DNA from: Kalmusia sp. IMI 367209
Lineage: Eukaryota; Ascomycota; Dothideomycetes; Pleosporales; Didymosphaeriaceae
Length of the DNA: 64,000 bases
Direction: 5' to 3'
NCBI GenBank assembly: GCA_027946365.1
Contig: JAPEUQ010000011.1
Location: 62,001-126,000 of the forward strand
The notes beneath the pieces were generated by a model, which saw nothing but the letters and a program-made list of their open reading frames with translations, was not told the origin of the DNA and made no database searches. Made by a program: the position numbers and the translations under genes. Each line of letters begins with the position of its first letter. Positions within the stretch are counted from its first letter, which is position 1. Shown piece by piece: positions 46,655 through 58,046 of the stretch.

Positions 46655-47080
46655 AGAGAGAACATTAGGGAGAAGGGGTGGGGCGTGTGCTGGGCGGGGT
46701 AATGTGAGTTTTGCATGGATTTGTTTTCGTGGAGAGCATCATTGATCTTCTAGTCAGAAGGGCGGGTAGCTAAGAACAAATTATTTTAGAAGTACTAATA
46801 TAGGTATTACTATATAATCCAACAGTGGTAAACATGGAGCGGTAGACAACCACGACGCGAGTGCAGAAGCACGTAGTGAGTACCATGGCAAGGTACATGC
46901 AGACTGACCAATAAGAAGACCTACTCTGTAGTGCAATAATGTTGTGGAAGGTTGCCATGCCAGCACATTCACTTGGTGCCACACGTTGATGATTCAACAG
47001 AGAACGCGGGGCAGAGGCGCAGCCCAACAGTGTCTTGCACTCAAATCCTCTACACCTCCTCAGGACATCCATCAGCCACA
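46655..47080. other. Spacer before the F-box-like pseudogene
   Basis: About 430 bp. A 152-codon minus-strand frame (46770-47228) overlaps the next gene and shows no motif. Nothing recognised. Confidence 0.35.
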
Positions 47081-48220
47081 ATGAGAGAGCTAAACGATCT
47101 TGCGAATGAACTGGTGCTCGAAATTTACTGCCACCTAGACAATATCGACGACGCGCTGCATCTAGCACAGTGCTCCAAGCATACAGATGCGGTGTATGAC
47201 ACCTATCGGCACCAAATCTTAAAAACAATCATAGTGAGCGCCGAATTAGTGGTGGTGATGACGATCGAACGTGATCACTGCTCAGGATCGACCTAGTTGA
47301 CTTTGGATAGCTCTGTTCCGACGTTCATGCTTACGATATTGAGCTTTGTCATTTCCAAAACGCTTTCCAGCGCTTTGCTTCACAACATCTCTAGGGCAGT
47401 CTTCTGCAACCGCGTCCAGATGTCTACCCATCATCGAGCGTTTTTAAGCAGCGTTTGCAAGCAGAATCCATCAGCGATCAACAAGTCTGGGATATCGCGG
47501 CTCGCTGGCAGGGCCTTCGAATGCTTCAACATTTATACCAGGACCCTTTGATAAATTCGAAGTACACGAAGAGTCTTGGGATTACGGGGCACAATATTCA
47601 CCAAAAAGTAGAAGTGTTGGATATTTTAACCCTTGGCTCAAAGTAATTACAAGAAGGCCAGCTGTCATGACGATAAAGCCGCGACCAGAGCATTTTCACC
47701 CTCTGAAATTGCTCGTTTCTACAAAGCTCTCACTGGGTACTGACTCGCCGTGGAAAGCATGCGGCTCGCTAAACAGTGTAGATGTACACTTCAATCCATC
47801 CAGAATGAAATTTTTATCAAAGTACTTGCGAATTGGTGCAAGAGGACAGATTTGCAAGAGAGCTTAGATGTGCTGGAAGTAGTCGACTTCATCTACGGAT
47901 TCCTTTGCCAGCACATCTACAGCGTCAATTTTGAGTCGTACCAGAATTGGTTCAACCTGAGTTGGTTTGCGCCTGATGAGGATGCGGAGTCCAACTGGAA
48001 CTTCTTCTTGAAGGCTCTATGGCGAACTCTTAATCCAGCAGATGTGTTTGAATTTCTGCATTTCACATCCTTATGGAGAGGAGACACAAGTAAACACACC
48101 CAGATCTGGTCGGGGAAGAAACGTGATTACCTACACACGCGAGGCTACTTCAATCTGGGCAGGGTTCAAATTTCGACGTCGACCCTGTTACAAACTTATC
48201 TTTATCGGCCCCAGAGCTAG
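47081..48220 (+). pseudogene. F-box-like protein gene with stops and a frameshift
   Basis: The start reads LNDLANELVLEIYCHLDNID, a good F-box-like opening for a substrate adaptor of SCF ubiquitin ligases. A probable intron (47231-47284) follows. Downstream, the same frame reads DVYPSSSVFKQRLQ and GLRMLQHLYQDPL but has TAG at 47392-47394. A frame change near the CCC at 47630-47632 leads into ARFYKALTGY, then TGA at 47741-47743 where Trp is expected, and a long helical tail ending at 48220. Two stops plus a frameshift make this a decayed copy, although the pieces still align in order with fungal F-box-like proteins. C-to-T and G-to-A changes could explain both stops. Confidence 0.55.
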
Positions 48221-50357
48221 AGGCGGCCTGCGAGTTACAGTTGCGAAAAAATTCGAAGGTGTGCCGTCCGAAGTTGCTGATGCGTGGACGAAGTATCGGA
48301 TCACGATCTAGCACACGGAAGCTCGTGGGCAATTTGGTTTGACGTCGAGAGCAGAGCTCCTGGGATTCATTGCGTCGGAGATAGTCACGGGGCTGATGAG
48401 ACTTTCGTCCCGTGACTAGAGTTTGTTATTGGAAGTCGGGATTCGAAGGCTCCCCTATAGATTCATGGAGACGGGCTCGTTGCAATTCTGTCTGCCTATA
48501 GTCTCCTACAAATTTTATTTCTGTTTATGCGTCCCTCGCCGCTATGGACGCCGACACCAGCAAATTTAGCACTCGAGGTAATGGGGACTCGTCACATGTT
48601 GGCAGTCGAGAGGTTTCCAGGGCGATCTTTCAAAATCAGCTTTATCGCATTTACATTGACTATGTACAGTGACTGTGCGCATACATGTACCCAATCAATA
48701 TCTCATTAGCTCAACGATCATATGTGAGGTACTATACATTTCATAATAGATAATTGTTTTCGGCAGCGCTTTGTGTAAACATATGGCCCAATATGTCCTC
48801 TGAGTGAATGAAATGGAGATTACCCTGGGCGTATGGTAATACGGAGAAAAGTAACGATGTCAGTTTCAAGATGCGGTAAGAAATGATGAACAGCCCACCA
48901 ACCATTCTTACCATATTTGTACCAAATTGATATCCAAAGAGTGTTTGGGTTGATTTCACTGCTCCGTGATATCCATTATCTCAGCAGCGTCAAAGAACAC
49001 GAGTCGAGTGCTCTAAAGCTAGGGGCCTTGTTTTTGCCGCGAGTGGCTCTTTCAAACGGATTTCTAAGAATTATATGACCACATCTAAACACAGCTTCAA
49101 AAAGATTAGTGTTAGTGAGAATAGAGCTCGAAGTAGCTACCTCACCTGTCAAGAGAAGCTCTTCATCGTTTTGAAGATGCTAGGTTCAAAGAGCGTATCT
49201 GTCCAGCTTAATGAAAATAACGAAAATATGGGGCCATTCTTTCAGTCGCTACAACGATATTTCGCAGGAAACGATAAAGAGGTTAATTCATGACGATGAT
49301 GTGTCTTTTTCAATGTCAGAAATTCTGGTAAGCATTTCATACATTAAGTACGAAAGCTATCAGGAACGGTCTCGGAGTAATACTACTCACGAAACGATCG
49401 TAGGTGGGTCTGGAAGGACGTTTATGGAAGATCTAGACCAATCTTAGAGACTTTACAAGCTTGAAGCGCTCGTGTCGACATTGATCACAAATTTCGATAA
49501 CACAATTAGACGAAACGTCGATATTCATTGCCTTGACCTTTGCCTCTCCCGCCACAAAGGCGCGTTTGGTTGTAAGTGAAGCACCGAAGATGGATGTCAC
49601 CAGACCAATATACCATGTACCAAGAGGCATGCGTTGGAAATGAACCTAGGATCAGAGCACTATTCAGAGCGGAGCAAGAGGATGAGGTTATTGGGAGTAA
49701 GTACTCTCATTGACTTGCAAGAAGTGTCTGCCCTCTTTCTCAACGCGGGAATACTCCAATCCAGAGGGAAGGGGTTTTGGGACTTCGTTTCAGCATAAGT
49801 ATCGACGGTAGTATCACGAGACCAGCGTACATAGCATTCCCAACCCTTGGGTGGAAAAAGATTATCATCGTTCGTGGTCTGACCTGACGCAGCCAATTGG
49901 GCGGTTTCATTATTCTAGTGGATCTTCTTATCTGGCAGTACACACTGGGTTATCAACACCGGTTCGACTGGACCTTATCAAACGCGCTTTTGGCTTCCAC
50001 AGAGCCTTAAAATGGTGTGATATAGGCAAATGACTTAGAACGTCGAGGTCTTCCTGCCAGATAAGATTGAGCTCATATCACGCATAGCATCAGTTCATTA
50101 GAATGTAGTCGACCCAGTTATCCTGCACCCACCAAGACCCGGCTACATGGCACAATCTGCGACTTCACTACTTAGGCGGACCCTGCTGACCAAGTTCGCA
50201 ACAAAGACTCCAGAACATCTGTTAGAGTTTTTCCCGCATTCGTCGAGAGCTTTTGCGTCACATCCGAGCCATCCGAGTCGCGAGTGGGAATGCATATAAT
50301 ACAACCTAACATATATTTTCCTTCGATTCTTACACGGAGAGAGATATTGCCAGGACA
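48221..50357. other. Gene-poor stretch of about 2.1 kb
   Basis: AT-rich with short frames. On the minus strand, 49433-49943 has two short pieces with some protein character (one contains KGWECYVRWSRDT), possibly relics of a gene, but I could not join them or name a family. Nothing else recognised. Confidence 0.35.
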
Positions 50358-51236
50358 ATGCCTGCAGAGTCAAACAAAGCTGATAAGCAAAGCTCTCAAC
50401 GAGATCACCAAGTCTACCTATCGTCGTCGATTCCAGTACTAAAACAGTACATCACGATCGAAGAGGAGTCACAGATCCTTGAGCAGTTCAGAACAAGTTG
50501 GCGACCCAATAACCAGGTCCTCTGGAGCGGTGTTGATCGTGGACAAGCTCAGAAATGGGCAAACAGTCGTAGTAAACAAACTTTGACGACTGCTATGGGG
50601 CCTCTGATGGATAAAATGAGTTCAAAATGTTCGAAAAAGGAAAAGTCAAAGTCGGATTGGATCAAATACATTAAGGGAGCGTCTGCTTTGTTCGCATGGT
50701 CGATTGCAAGAGGCGATTCCGTTGTCGTGTTGTCCCCGCCTCCACCTCAACGATTTAATCCGAATGGTTTCACGAATTTCCAAATGATTGAGGCACCGGT
50801 TCTTCATTGGGCGGCAATGCTAAGTCATGCCTCACTAAAAGTTTACGTGGTGCACCCTATAGTGAAAGGCGCTGAGGACTTCCTCTATCAGATTTGGCCT
50901 GTGGATGAGACTAGTACTTGGAATACACGTTTTAAGACTGTGCAATTTCGATCTAAGAAGTGGAGAGTTCCCGGCTGGGATGACTGGAAAGTCCTCTTCA
51001 GAAACGCTATTGATTCTGTGGTAGGATTAGGCTTTTGGGACGGAGTCTTAAATTGGAAAGAGAACCCTGCACACATAAAGGACGAAGAAAGAAAGATAAA
51101 GGAGAAAAAAGAACAGAAGATGGAGCCACAGAAGAAGAAGAAGAAGAAGAAGAAGAAGAAGCAAAGGAAAACACTAAGACGGAAAACGAACAAAGCTAAG
51201 AAGAAAGGTAATAAGGAAGAGAGAACAAAATGTTAA
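50358..51236 (+). CDS. Unrecognised protein, possible ADP-ribosyl-cyclase-like core, polylysine tail
   Basis: Single exon, 292 residues, intact. Residues about 25-215 contain QVLWSGVDRGQAQKWANS, TLTTAMGPLMD, a LFAWSIARGDSVVVLS strand-like stretch, an FQMIEAPVL segment and KVYVVHP. The order W-S-G, then a T-L motif, then a small-residue/valine strand, then Glu in E-x-P-x-L is reminiscent of the ADP-ribosyl cyclase/CD38 fold and related fungal proteins. This is a tentative resemblance, not a firm family call. There is no signal peptide. The C-terminal 50 residues are dominated by Lys, Glu and Arg, with a run of eleven Lys encoded largely by a GAA/AAG microsatellite, suggesting nuclear targeting or nucleic-acid contact. 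It stands alone in an AT-rich, gene-poor region. Confidence 0.55.
   Translation: MPAESNKADKQSSQRDHQVYLSSSIPVLKQYITIEEESQILEQFRTSWRPNNQVLWSGVDRGQAQKWANSRSKQTLTTAMGPLMDKMSSKCSKKEKSKSDWIKYIKGASALFAWSIARGDSVVVLSPPPPQRFNPNGFTNFQMIEAPVLHWAAMLSHASLKVYVVHPIVKGAEDFLYQIWPVDETSTWNTRFKTVQFRSKKWRVPGWDDWKVLFRNAIDSVVGLGFWDGVLNWKENPAHIKDEERKIKEKKEQKMEPQKKKKKKKKKKQRKTLRRKTNKAKKKGNKEERTKC
51131..51160. repeat. (GAA)10 microsatellite inside a coding region
   Basis: Ten perfect GAA units lie in the C-terminal part of the preceding gene and, in the frame used, encode lysine (AAG). Such a tract is prone to length change, so the tail length may vary between strains. Confidence 0.9.
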
Positions 51237-52899
51237 AGGAAAGAATAAAGCATGAATATATGCTGTGCGTGCTACGTCGCTATAGCAATCTCTGTGGTAC
51301 TATGCTGCTCTTCAGAAGGTCCCAGCAGTGCTCTTGTCAGTCCAGATCTGGAAAGTTAGACCATGATTAATATATCGAATCTATCTATACGAATTCATAA
51401 GACGCCTATGTATCGTTATCATCGATACCCACGTGAACCACACCTCTGTACCTTAACATTGAATAATCACTGCAATGAAAGTCCCTGCAGTTTAACCATT
51501 TCAGCCTTCACAACCATCAAACACTAATGCTCTCAAGCCGCAACCTAGGATCGAAAGATAATGATATATAGAATCAAACGTGCACATGAATCGCTCGACG
51601 AAACAACCCACTCCAAGCCCTCGAAAATATCGAACCCACTTAAGCCAACGTCTCCCTCGGCTCTTTGGAGCCATACTAGACGAATACACCCCCCAAATCT
51701 GTGTGAGCGTGACTTTGGGCTATTTCTTAGATGATATTTGCATTCAAGATGATTCCCCTCGATAGAATTATAGCAATTAGTACAGGGTAGCATGCCGTCG
51801 CAGTATTTTCCTTTTCGAGTCCTAGACAAGGCAGACATGATGGATTTAGCCAGCTGTAAGGCGAAGCACGCATCCCACAGCCGCGGTAAGAACACATGAT
51901 GCTGTTCGCTTTGAATATCCTATAACAATCCGCAAGCATACCTACATATCTACATGGTGTCAAGTGCCTGCGATATGGACTGACATACCCACCCGAGCGT
52001 GTCGGAAGGCGGAGGCATTCGCAGACGGCAAGCAGACCTGAGGTCATGAGCTGCTGCAACACTACATTATTTACACTATATGTCAAGTCTAGCGTAGGAA
52101 TTCGGTTCTTGAGCACACATTATGCTTGTGCGGTGTCTTGTTCTGGGAACCGCCGCAGCGCTGCAGCGCCCAAACGTTAAGTCTAACAGATTTTGACGCA
52201 ACAATCCTTTGTCGAACAGACACAACGCCTATACAGCGTCCGTCCTAGTAAGTACCCCCGTCCGGCTCTGATTTCCCTTCGCAACGGCCAGTCATAACGG
52301 CGTACTTCACGTCAGAACCCCCATTGTGCACGTTTAACCAAGCACTTGATCGCGAGACTCTTCCACGAGGCAGCGAACCGCTTCGACGGTTCCCCTAGAC
52401 ATTTTTAAATGGGATTGGGTCTTCGAGCACTACACCTGTTGATTCATCTCAGAACTCACGGAGACACAGCCCCCTTCAACAACATCGATCTGCACACGAG
52501 GCAGGCACAAGCAACTACACAAAGACAGCGAACGATGAACCAAGACTTTGATTCCAATCTAACAAGAGGGGGTAACAGGGAGATCAAGCTCCACAATACA
52601 AAAACCAAAGGAAAAGCTTCTCGAAGCTCCGCCGAAGCCTACCTTCCTCCTCTATCATCCAGCCATTGGCAGCCCTCAGCGGAGCGGACCCAACCAAGCT
52701 GCCTCCACAGTCAGGAAGCCTCGCCAAATGCCACGCAATTTTACAGCGCTCTAAGCTCCCTCGCGAGCCTTACGGTAACTGGCCTACGCAGTCGACGAAT
52801 CAGTGGGGATTACGGTACTTTTGCTGAAGCAGAAACATCAGAGCGCGTCCCACGTGGAAAAGAAAGAGGATGTTTATATGACATGATGCGAAGAAGCGA
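51237..52899. other. Gene-poor stretch with a degenerate Zn2Cys6 fragment
   Basis: On the minus strand at about 51727-51895, pieces in two frames resemble a zinc cluster: SCLPC in one, then KYCDGMLPCTNC and LECKYH in the next, a one- or two-base frame break apart. This looks like the relic of a transcription factor. A 164-codon frame at 52409-52903 (plus) has no motif. The rest is spacer. Confidence 0.35.
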
Positions 52900-54149
52900 T
52901 TAGAAACCAGAGGAGTCATGGCGACGCACCTCTTGCTCTACCTGGAGTTGATCCACAACAGGCGCAAGCTCCGAAAGGATCTCGTAAGCCTTCTTATGAT
53001 ACTCGAGCTGTGCGGCGATGAGGTCCGCAAGGTTGCGGAGCGGTTCGGGAGTGTCGAGAACCTAAGTGATTCATATTAGACGGAGAGGGGTTTGGGATTG
53101 CAAATGGGTTTACTGACGTTCTTCATGACGCCGACGGCTTCCTCCGTCTGGCCGACAAATTCGTCTTCAGCCTGCTCGATCTTGGCCCGCTGCTCCTCGG
53201 TCAAGTCCTCGTCGCCCAGCTGGTGCTGTTGGGCCTTCTGTCCGGGCAGCGTGAAAGCACCACCCTTGATGTTCGCCTTGGTAGCGTCCAAGCTCAGCCG
53301 CGAGTTCTCCACGGCCTTGCGGGCGCGCGTTGCAAACATGATGTTGGTGTTGAGTGTTGTGCTCCATCCCGCCAGGAACCTGCTCTGGATCTGGGCATCC
53401 TGGGCCAACCGGGATTCTCCAACCTTCTCGCTGGCGATAGCGAACTTCTCAAGGGCGGTGGCTAGCGGATCCTCGCCGGCGCCGGAGTGCTCACCCTGCA
53501 GAGTATGCGAGCTGTTGAGCGCGGCGCGTGCGACAGCATGGCTGAAGGTCTTGGGCTGGGGCTTCGCGGAAGGGGGTGCGGTGAGGGCGGCCTGGGCTTC
53601 CGCGGGAGAAGTTGCGGCGGAGAGGAGCTGGACCTTCTCGCCGACGGTCCGGCCAAGGTCGTTGAAGGACTCGCGAATGTTGGTCGGGTAGTCGTAGGCC
53701 TCGTTGGAGTATTGAGATCTGCGAGAGAGGAACTGTCAGATATGCTATGGTAGGATGAGAAAGGTGTTTAGGGTGTCGTACGTGACCTGTAGCATGGTAT
53801 TGTGCACTTTCTTCAAAGCATCGACGCGCTTCTCGAGCTCGATATAGTCAGGGGGAAGCTGGGTCTGTCACAAGCTCCGTCAACATGTTTGCACGCAGAA
53901 ATGGATACAGCTCTTTGGAAACGGTCGAGGGCGGTCGGGGGGAGCCGTAGGGGGCATTCGAACCTTGTCATCGGCCTGACCAAGCGTCTCCTTGACGAGC
54001 TGCTGCGTCCGGGCCGCAAAGGGCGTGAACGAAGCACTACAAAGGCCATGTCAGCAGGTCTGAAGCTGCGCATGTGCGGCAGAGCGCGGTGAGGAGAGCG
54101 TAGTGTGGACGTACGAGATGTTCTTTCCGAAAGCCTGAAATTTGTCCAT
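52900..54149 (-). CDS. GVP36: BAR-domain protein Gvp36 family
   Basis: Five minus-strand exons (54149-54115, 54036-53964, 53864-53782, 53718-53118, 53061-52900) sum to 317 residues. The protein starts MDKFQAFGKNIS and continues FTPFAARTQQLVKETLGQAD, PPDYIELEKRVDALKKVHNT, then a helical body with RKAVENSRLSLDATKA and an acidic KIEQAEDEFVGQTEEAVG helix, ending in a coiled-coil segment. This matches the Gvp36 BAR-domain proteins, which bind curved membranes of Golgi vesicles and act in endocytosis and secretion. The multi-intron 5' half with very short exons is usual for this gene. An Ala/Pro-rich insert lies in the middle (about 110-140). Introns are 78, 99, 63 and 56 nt. Confidence 0.85.
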
Positions 54150-55538
54150 GGTGATGGATGGATGCAGATGTACAGCAGTGGCTAGTGTCAGTCTAGATCA
54201 GTGGTGGTTGGAGTTTAGGCGTGGGTGGTTCACTGCGAGCTTTCATGTGGATGCCATGCGCCTTCCGCTGGATGATGGCCTGTGCACAGACCCTGACACA
54301 GCCACCGCTATGCCACATTGGGGCGTATCAGATAGAGCTCCACATAGAAGTTCTTCAAGAATCGCGGACGCTGCTGAACTTTCAGCAACCCTTGGCTTGA
54401 TATCGTTGAGAAGACTACAGAGTGCAGCGGATAAACTCGATCAGTTTCTCTAGCTCTTACGTGAGGACGACATGCTTCCGCATTTGCTCAACAAGAACCC
54501 TGGCCATTTGGCAAGACAACTAGATATCCATCACTCCTTGTGATGCTTTGAGCTTGATTGAAGACTAAACATCCCGAGATGCTACGTACATCATAGAGCA
54601 CTACAGTCTGGACTATGGATCTGCCTGCACCACCACCTGAGCAGTAGGACTCACATAGGCATTATTTGCCCGGCTCGATCCTCCGAGTGTAACTTGTATG
54701 CTACAGACCGACAATGTGTAATTTCCCGTCCCCGCACCACGCGCCTGTATCATCAATGTAAACTCCCCCACGACGTCACAGCGCATTGCTACCCCTTGGA
54801 AGAAATAGTACTCCGACATAGAGGCCGTGATCCTGCAAGAGCGAGACATATAAAATTGTTTATGCTGATATAATAAGTACAAGAAGCGAACAACTCGTCG
54901 CCAACAACCACCGACCTCGTCTTCCCCTCACCTTGTTAAAAAGCATACGAGACCACTTCAGAAAGTCAACCCCTGCCGTGCGAGACATTCTCCAACGCCA
55001 CCACCACATCAGAAGTGAATGCAGGGCATCTCAACAAGTTTCGTCATCCTTGACAAAGATCACAGGACCAACATGCCCACAGCCCACCTCCAATCTTCCT
55101 CACATCGAGTTTAACTATCCCGATCCTCGACAACCCTCCCTTGTAGTAGTGACATTGCACGTATGCTGCATAACAACAATGCTGCAAACAAGGTGTGGGA
55201 AGCGCTTCTTACTCGACGTCCAAACAAGGTGCTGCAGGGAGCTGGATCCGGGCTGTAGTATACTCCATGTCGTGTTCCCGAGCGCTGCCGTAGTCTCGCT
55301 TGCCATCGCCAAAATCGCTCTAGCAACGTAGCACAATGCCAACTGTACAAGAAGCCTTCGTGCAGGACGCAAGCCACGCTCTAAACTGCCCGTTGGGGTG
55401 TCACCATACGCTATTCGGAACCACCTGAGACGCCGTAACTGTCGTGCAATAGCGGATTTGGGCTATGCATCTCATTGATGTAGGAAGCCGCGACCCGACA
55501 GCTTGTCATTCTTGTCTAACCATGAGCGACGTCTCCGG
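54150..55538. other. Spacer of about 1.4 kb
   Basis: A 132-codon plus-strand frame (54933-55331) and an 89-codon minus-strand frame (54613-54882) are the only notable frames; neither has a motif or a splice partner in phase. Includes the promoter of GVP36 and the 3' end of the regulator to the right. Confidence 0.35.
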
Positions 55539-58046
55539 TCAAGAGAAATGGCCCGATCCATATGCGTCGGCGCTAGAGTACCTGGAATCGTAGTTGTACT
55601 CGTACTCTGGTGAGGAGCCTGTGTACACGAGCATTTCGTCGGTATTGGCCGACATGGCGATTGTGTCCTCGGTGGCGTTGCTGGACGTATCGTCGGGCGG
55701 CGAGTTTGTGATGACCAGGGTGCTGAATATGCCGCGCATCTCTCGGAGGTCTTCCGACACTCGGTCCTTGGGCGCTGTTGTCCGTTCTTTGATGAAGTCC
55801 TTGATCGAGCGGATTATGGGTGGACAGCCTTCGTCGTTGGGTAACCACCAATCTGATGCGCCGATTCCCCACCCCTCCAGAAATCTATTCCGGAGAACAT
55901 CAGAGTAAATGTAGCTAAATCAATGTCAGCGTGATACACCCACAAGAACGAGAGCGAGAGCAAAATGTCTGTTCGCAATAGTTCAAAAGAAGACAATCCA
56001 CTCACCCTGCACTTTCTACCTTCGCTAGTGTCTTACGGCACCATTGTACTGTCTTGGGGTCTTTTGGCAGAAAGAGAGTCGCAATAGCAAAACTTGCTTG
56101 TGCTTCGATGATGGCCCCTGGGGGCGCATCTGGATATTTTCGGATAGCTTCGAAAAGCTGAGCGGCGCGTAGCGCTCGCTTGGTCATCTCCGGGTCGAAT
56201 GGCTTCCGCAAGGCCATAGAGGTCGATATGTTATACATGGAGATGATGCCCCACATGTCGAGGTGAAGGTAATTTGACGTCCCAATAGTTCCCGCCCCAA
56301 AGGATGTCGGGTTCAAAGGCATTGACAATGCTATCCGGATCTGGGCTTCCTGGCATCGTGTGGACTTTGTGTTTTGGGTCAAGGAGCACCGGATCGATGT
56401 TATGTTCTAGTTCGTGGACTCGCTCTCCCAATCTTGGCAATTGTTCCATGAATTCCGCATCACTGATCAATCCTTTCCCCTTTGCAACGAAGAAATCACT
56501 CGACTCTTTGGCTACCAGCCGTGAAAAGGCGAACCGTTCGTCGTATTTCAGATTCAGGTCGTCCGGATGTTCACAAATCTTCCTCTCGAAATGCTCATGC
56601 ACTGCAACGTACCAATCCCGACTGAGTATGGCCTCGCCTCCAGATTGGAATCCGACAAATAGGTCAAACCGACTATACCACAGAATTATTTTCAGAAGGG
56701 AGTCTGACTGTGTAATCGTTTTTGGGTCATAGAGCTGCGTCAACATCTCCTTTGCAGCTTTCTGGTGACCCATGAGGTTGACCCAGTCGCCGAGGACCTC
56801 CTGGAAAGAAAACATCAGCAAACGCTATGTAAGATCGCATTGTAACTCCTACCTCGATAGCCGCAAGCTGTAAAATGGTGAGAAGGGTGGGCAGCCCTTG
56901 CTTCTTGGACTTCATCATGTTCGCACGGAGCCGAGAAATCGACTCATCGTAGTACTGCAAGAAGGTGTGCATGCGGCCATTCGGTTGGCCTAGAGTATGG
57001 AAATAGGCGGCATAGCCCACAACCGCGTACAGTAGTGGCGAATACTTCAAAGCGTGCTCGAGGTAATCGGTCTTGAAGAATTTGGAGGCATTGTGCTTCA
57101 ACGAGTAATGATGCGCGGACATGTTGTTCTTGAAGTAGTTCAGGTAGAACTGAATGTCTTTCCTCAATGTAGACTTGCCTGTTGCCGTTTGCTTTGTAGT
57201 CGGATGGCTGCCCTTCCGATGGATGGGTGGACGTGTCGCCAAGTTGGGTGTTTTCAGGGGAAGCTTCTGTAGACGGTGAAGGGCTTCGGTCGAGCGTCAA
57301 CGCTGGTGTGTCAGATGCTTCCCGTCTCTCCTGGCCCTTCGACTCTGTCTCCATATCTTCCTCCTCCTCCTCCTCTTCTTCCTCGTCGTCAAGAATAGCA
57401 GGTAGCCGTTCTTTCGCGTCGTCGTCATGGTCTTCCGGCGACGACCCCTCCACAGAAGATGATTTCCCTGACTTGGACCCACTGCGACCAGTCTTCTGCG
57501 AAGATTGAGGCTCCCGGGTAGATGCACTCACGATTGCCTTTACGACATCCTAGAGAGGGGGTAAGCACCATGGTAACCACATTGAATCGTGGAAAAGCAC
57601 CTACTCTCACATACGGGGTGTGCTTCATCACACTATAGATCGCTTTAGTACCGAGTAGCTAGTCTTGACCAAAGGTTCTGGAAACTCACCTTCACCCTAC
57701 GCTGCCGGCATGTAAAACATCCACTTCGCGTTCTCCGATGCTTCACATGTTCACCGGGGCCTGGGCGCCGCCTTGCTCGAGCATTCTGGTCTTGTGAAGC
57801 ATCCATGCTGCCAGAAATATCTTGGTACTGGCCCATGTACGTTTGTTGCATGTGTGGTTCCTGATAGGGCGCAAAGGGCCCAGGCATAGTGTGGTACACT
57901 GGGCTTTCAGGCACACCATGTGTGTAGGAGCCATCGGGCGCGATCATGGTCGGCACATTGGGCAGATTAGGATTCGGAATGACATTCGGGTTGACACTGT
58001 AGTACTGCGGCGGAATGTTCGAGTTCGGCGGATAGTATCCAGACAT
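55539..58046 (-). CDS. Zn2Cys6 transcription factor, about 750 residues, three one-base frameshifts
   Basis: Minus-strand exons 58046-57690, 57632-57605, 57549-56853, 56800-56006 and 55914-55539. The N-terminus is Pro/Asn/Tyr-rich. The zinc cluster follows, split by two introns: HRRTRSGCFTCRQRRVK, then CDEAHPVCERC, then RKGNRECIYP. A long acidic/Ser region contains a Glu run, and the regulatory domain starts STLRKDIQFYLNYFKNN and continues ALKYSPLLYAVVGYAAY, LGDWVNLMGHQKAA and LDMWGIISMYNIS to a C-terminal tail. It has the layout of fungal_trans_2 regulators. The frame shifts by +1 near CCCGGG (57513-57518), within 57171-57190, and at about 56268-56269; family motifs continue across each. Exon lengths agree exactly with three extra bases. 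No duplicated parts or stops lie inside otherwise, so consensus errors are likely. Confidence 0.82.

Noticed and set aside
52409..52903. 164-codon plus-strand frame next to GVP36
   Set aside because: No recognisable features; overlaps the last bases of GVP36 on the other strand. Kept as spacer.
54613..54882. 89-codon minus-strand frame with a possible upstream exon
   Set aside because: The only plausible donor upstream (GTGAGG near 54930) joins out of phase, so no gene model could be supported.
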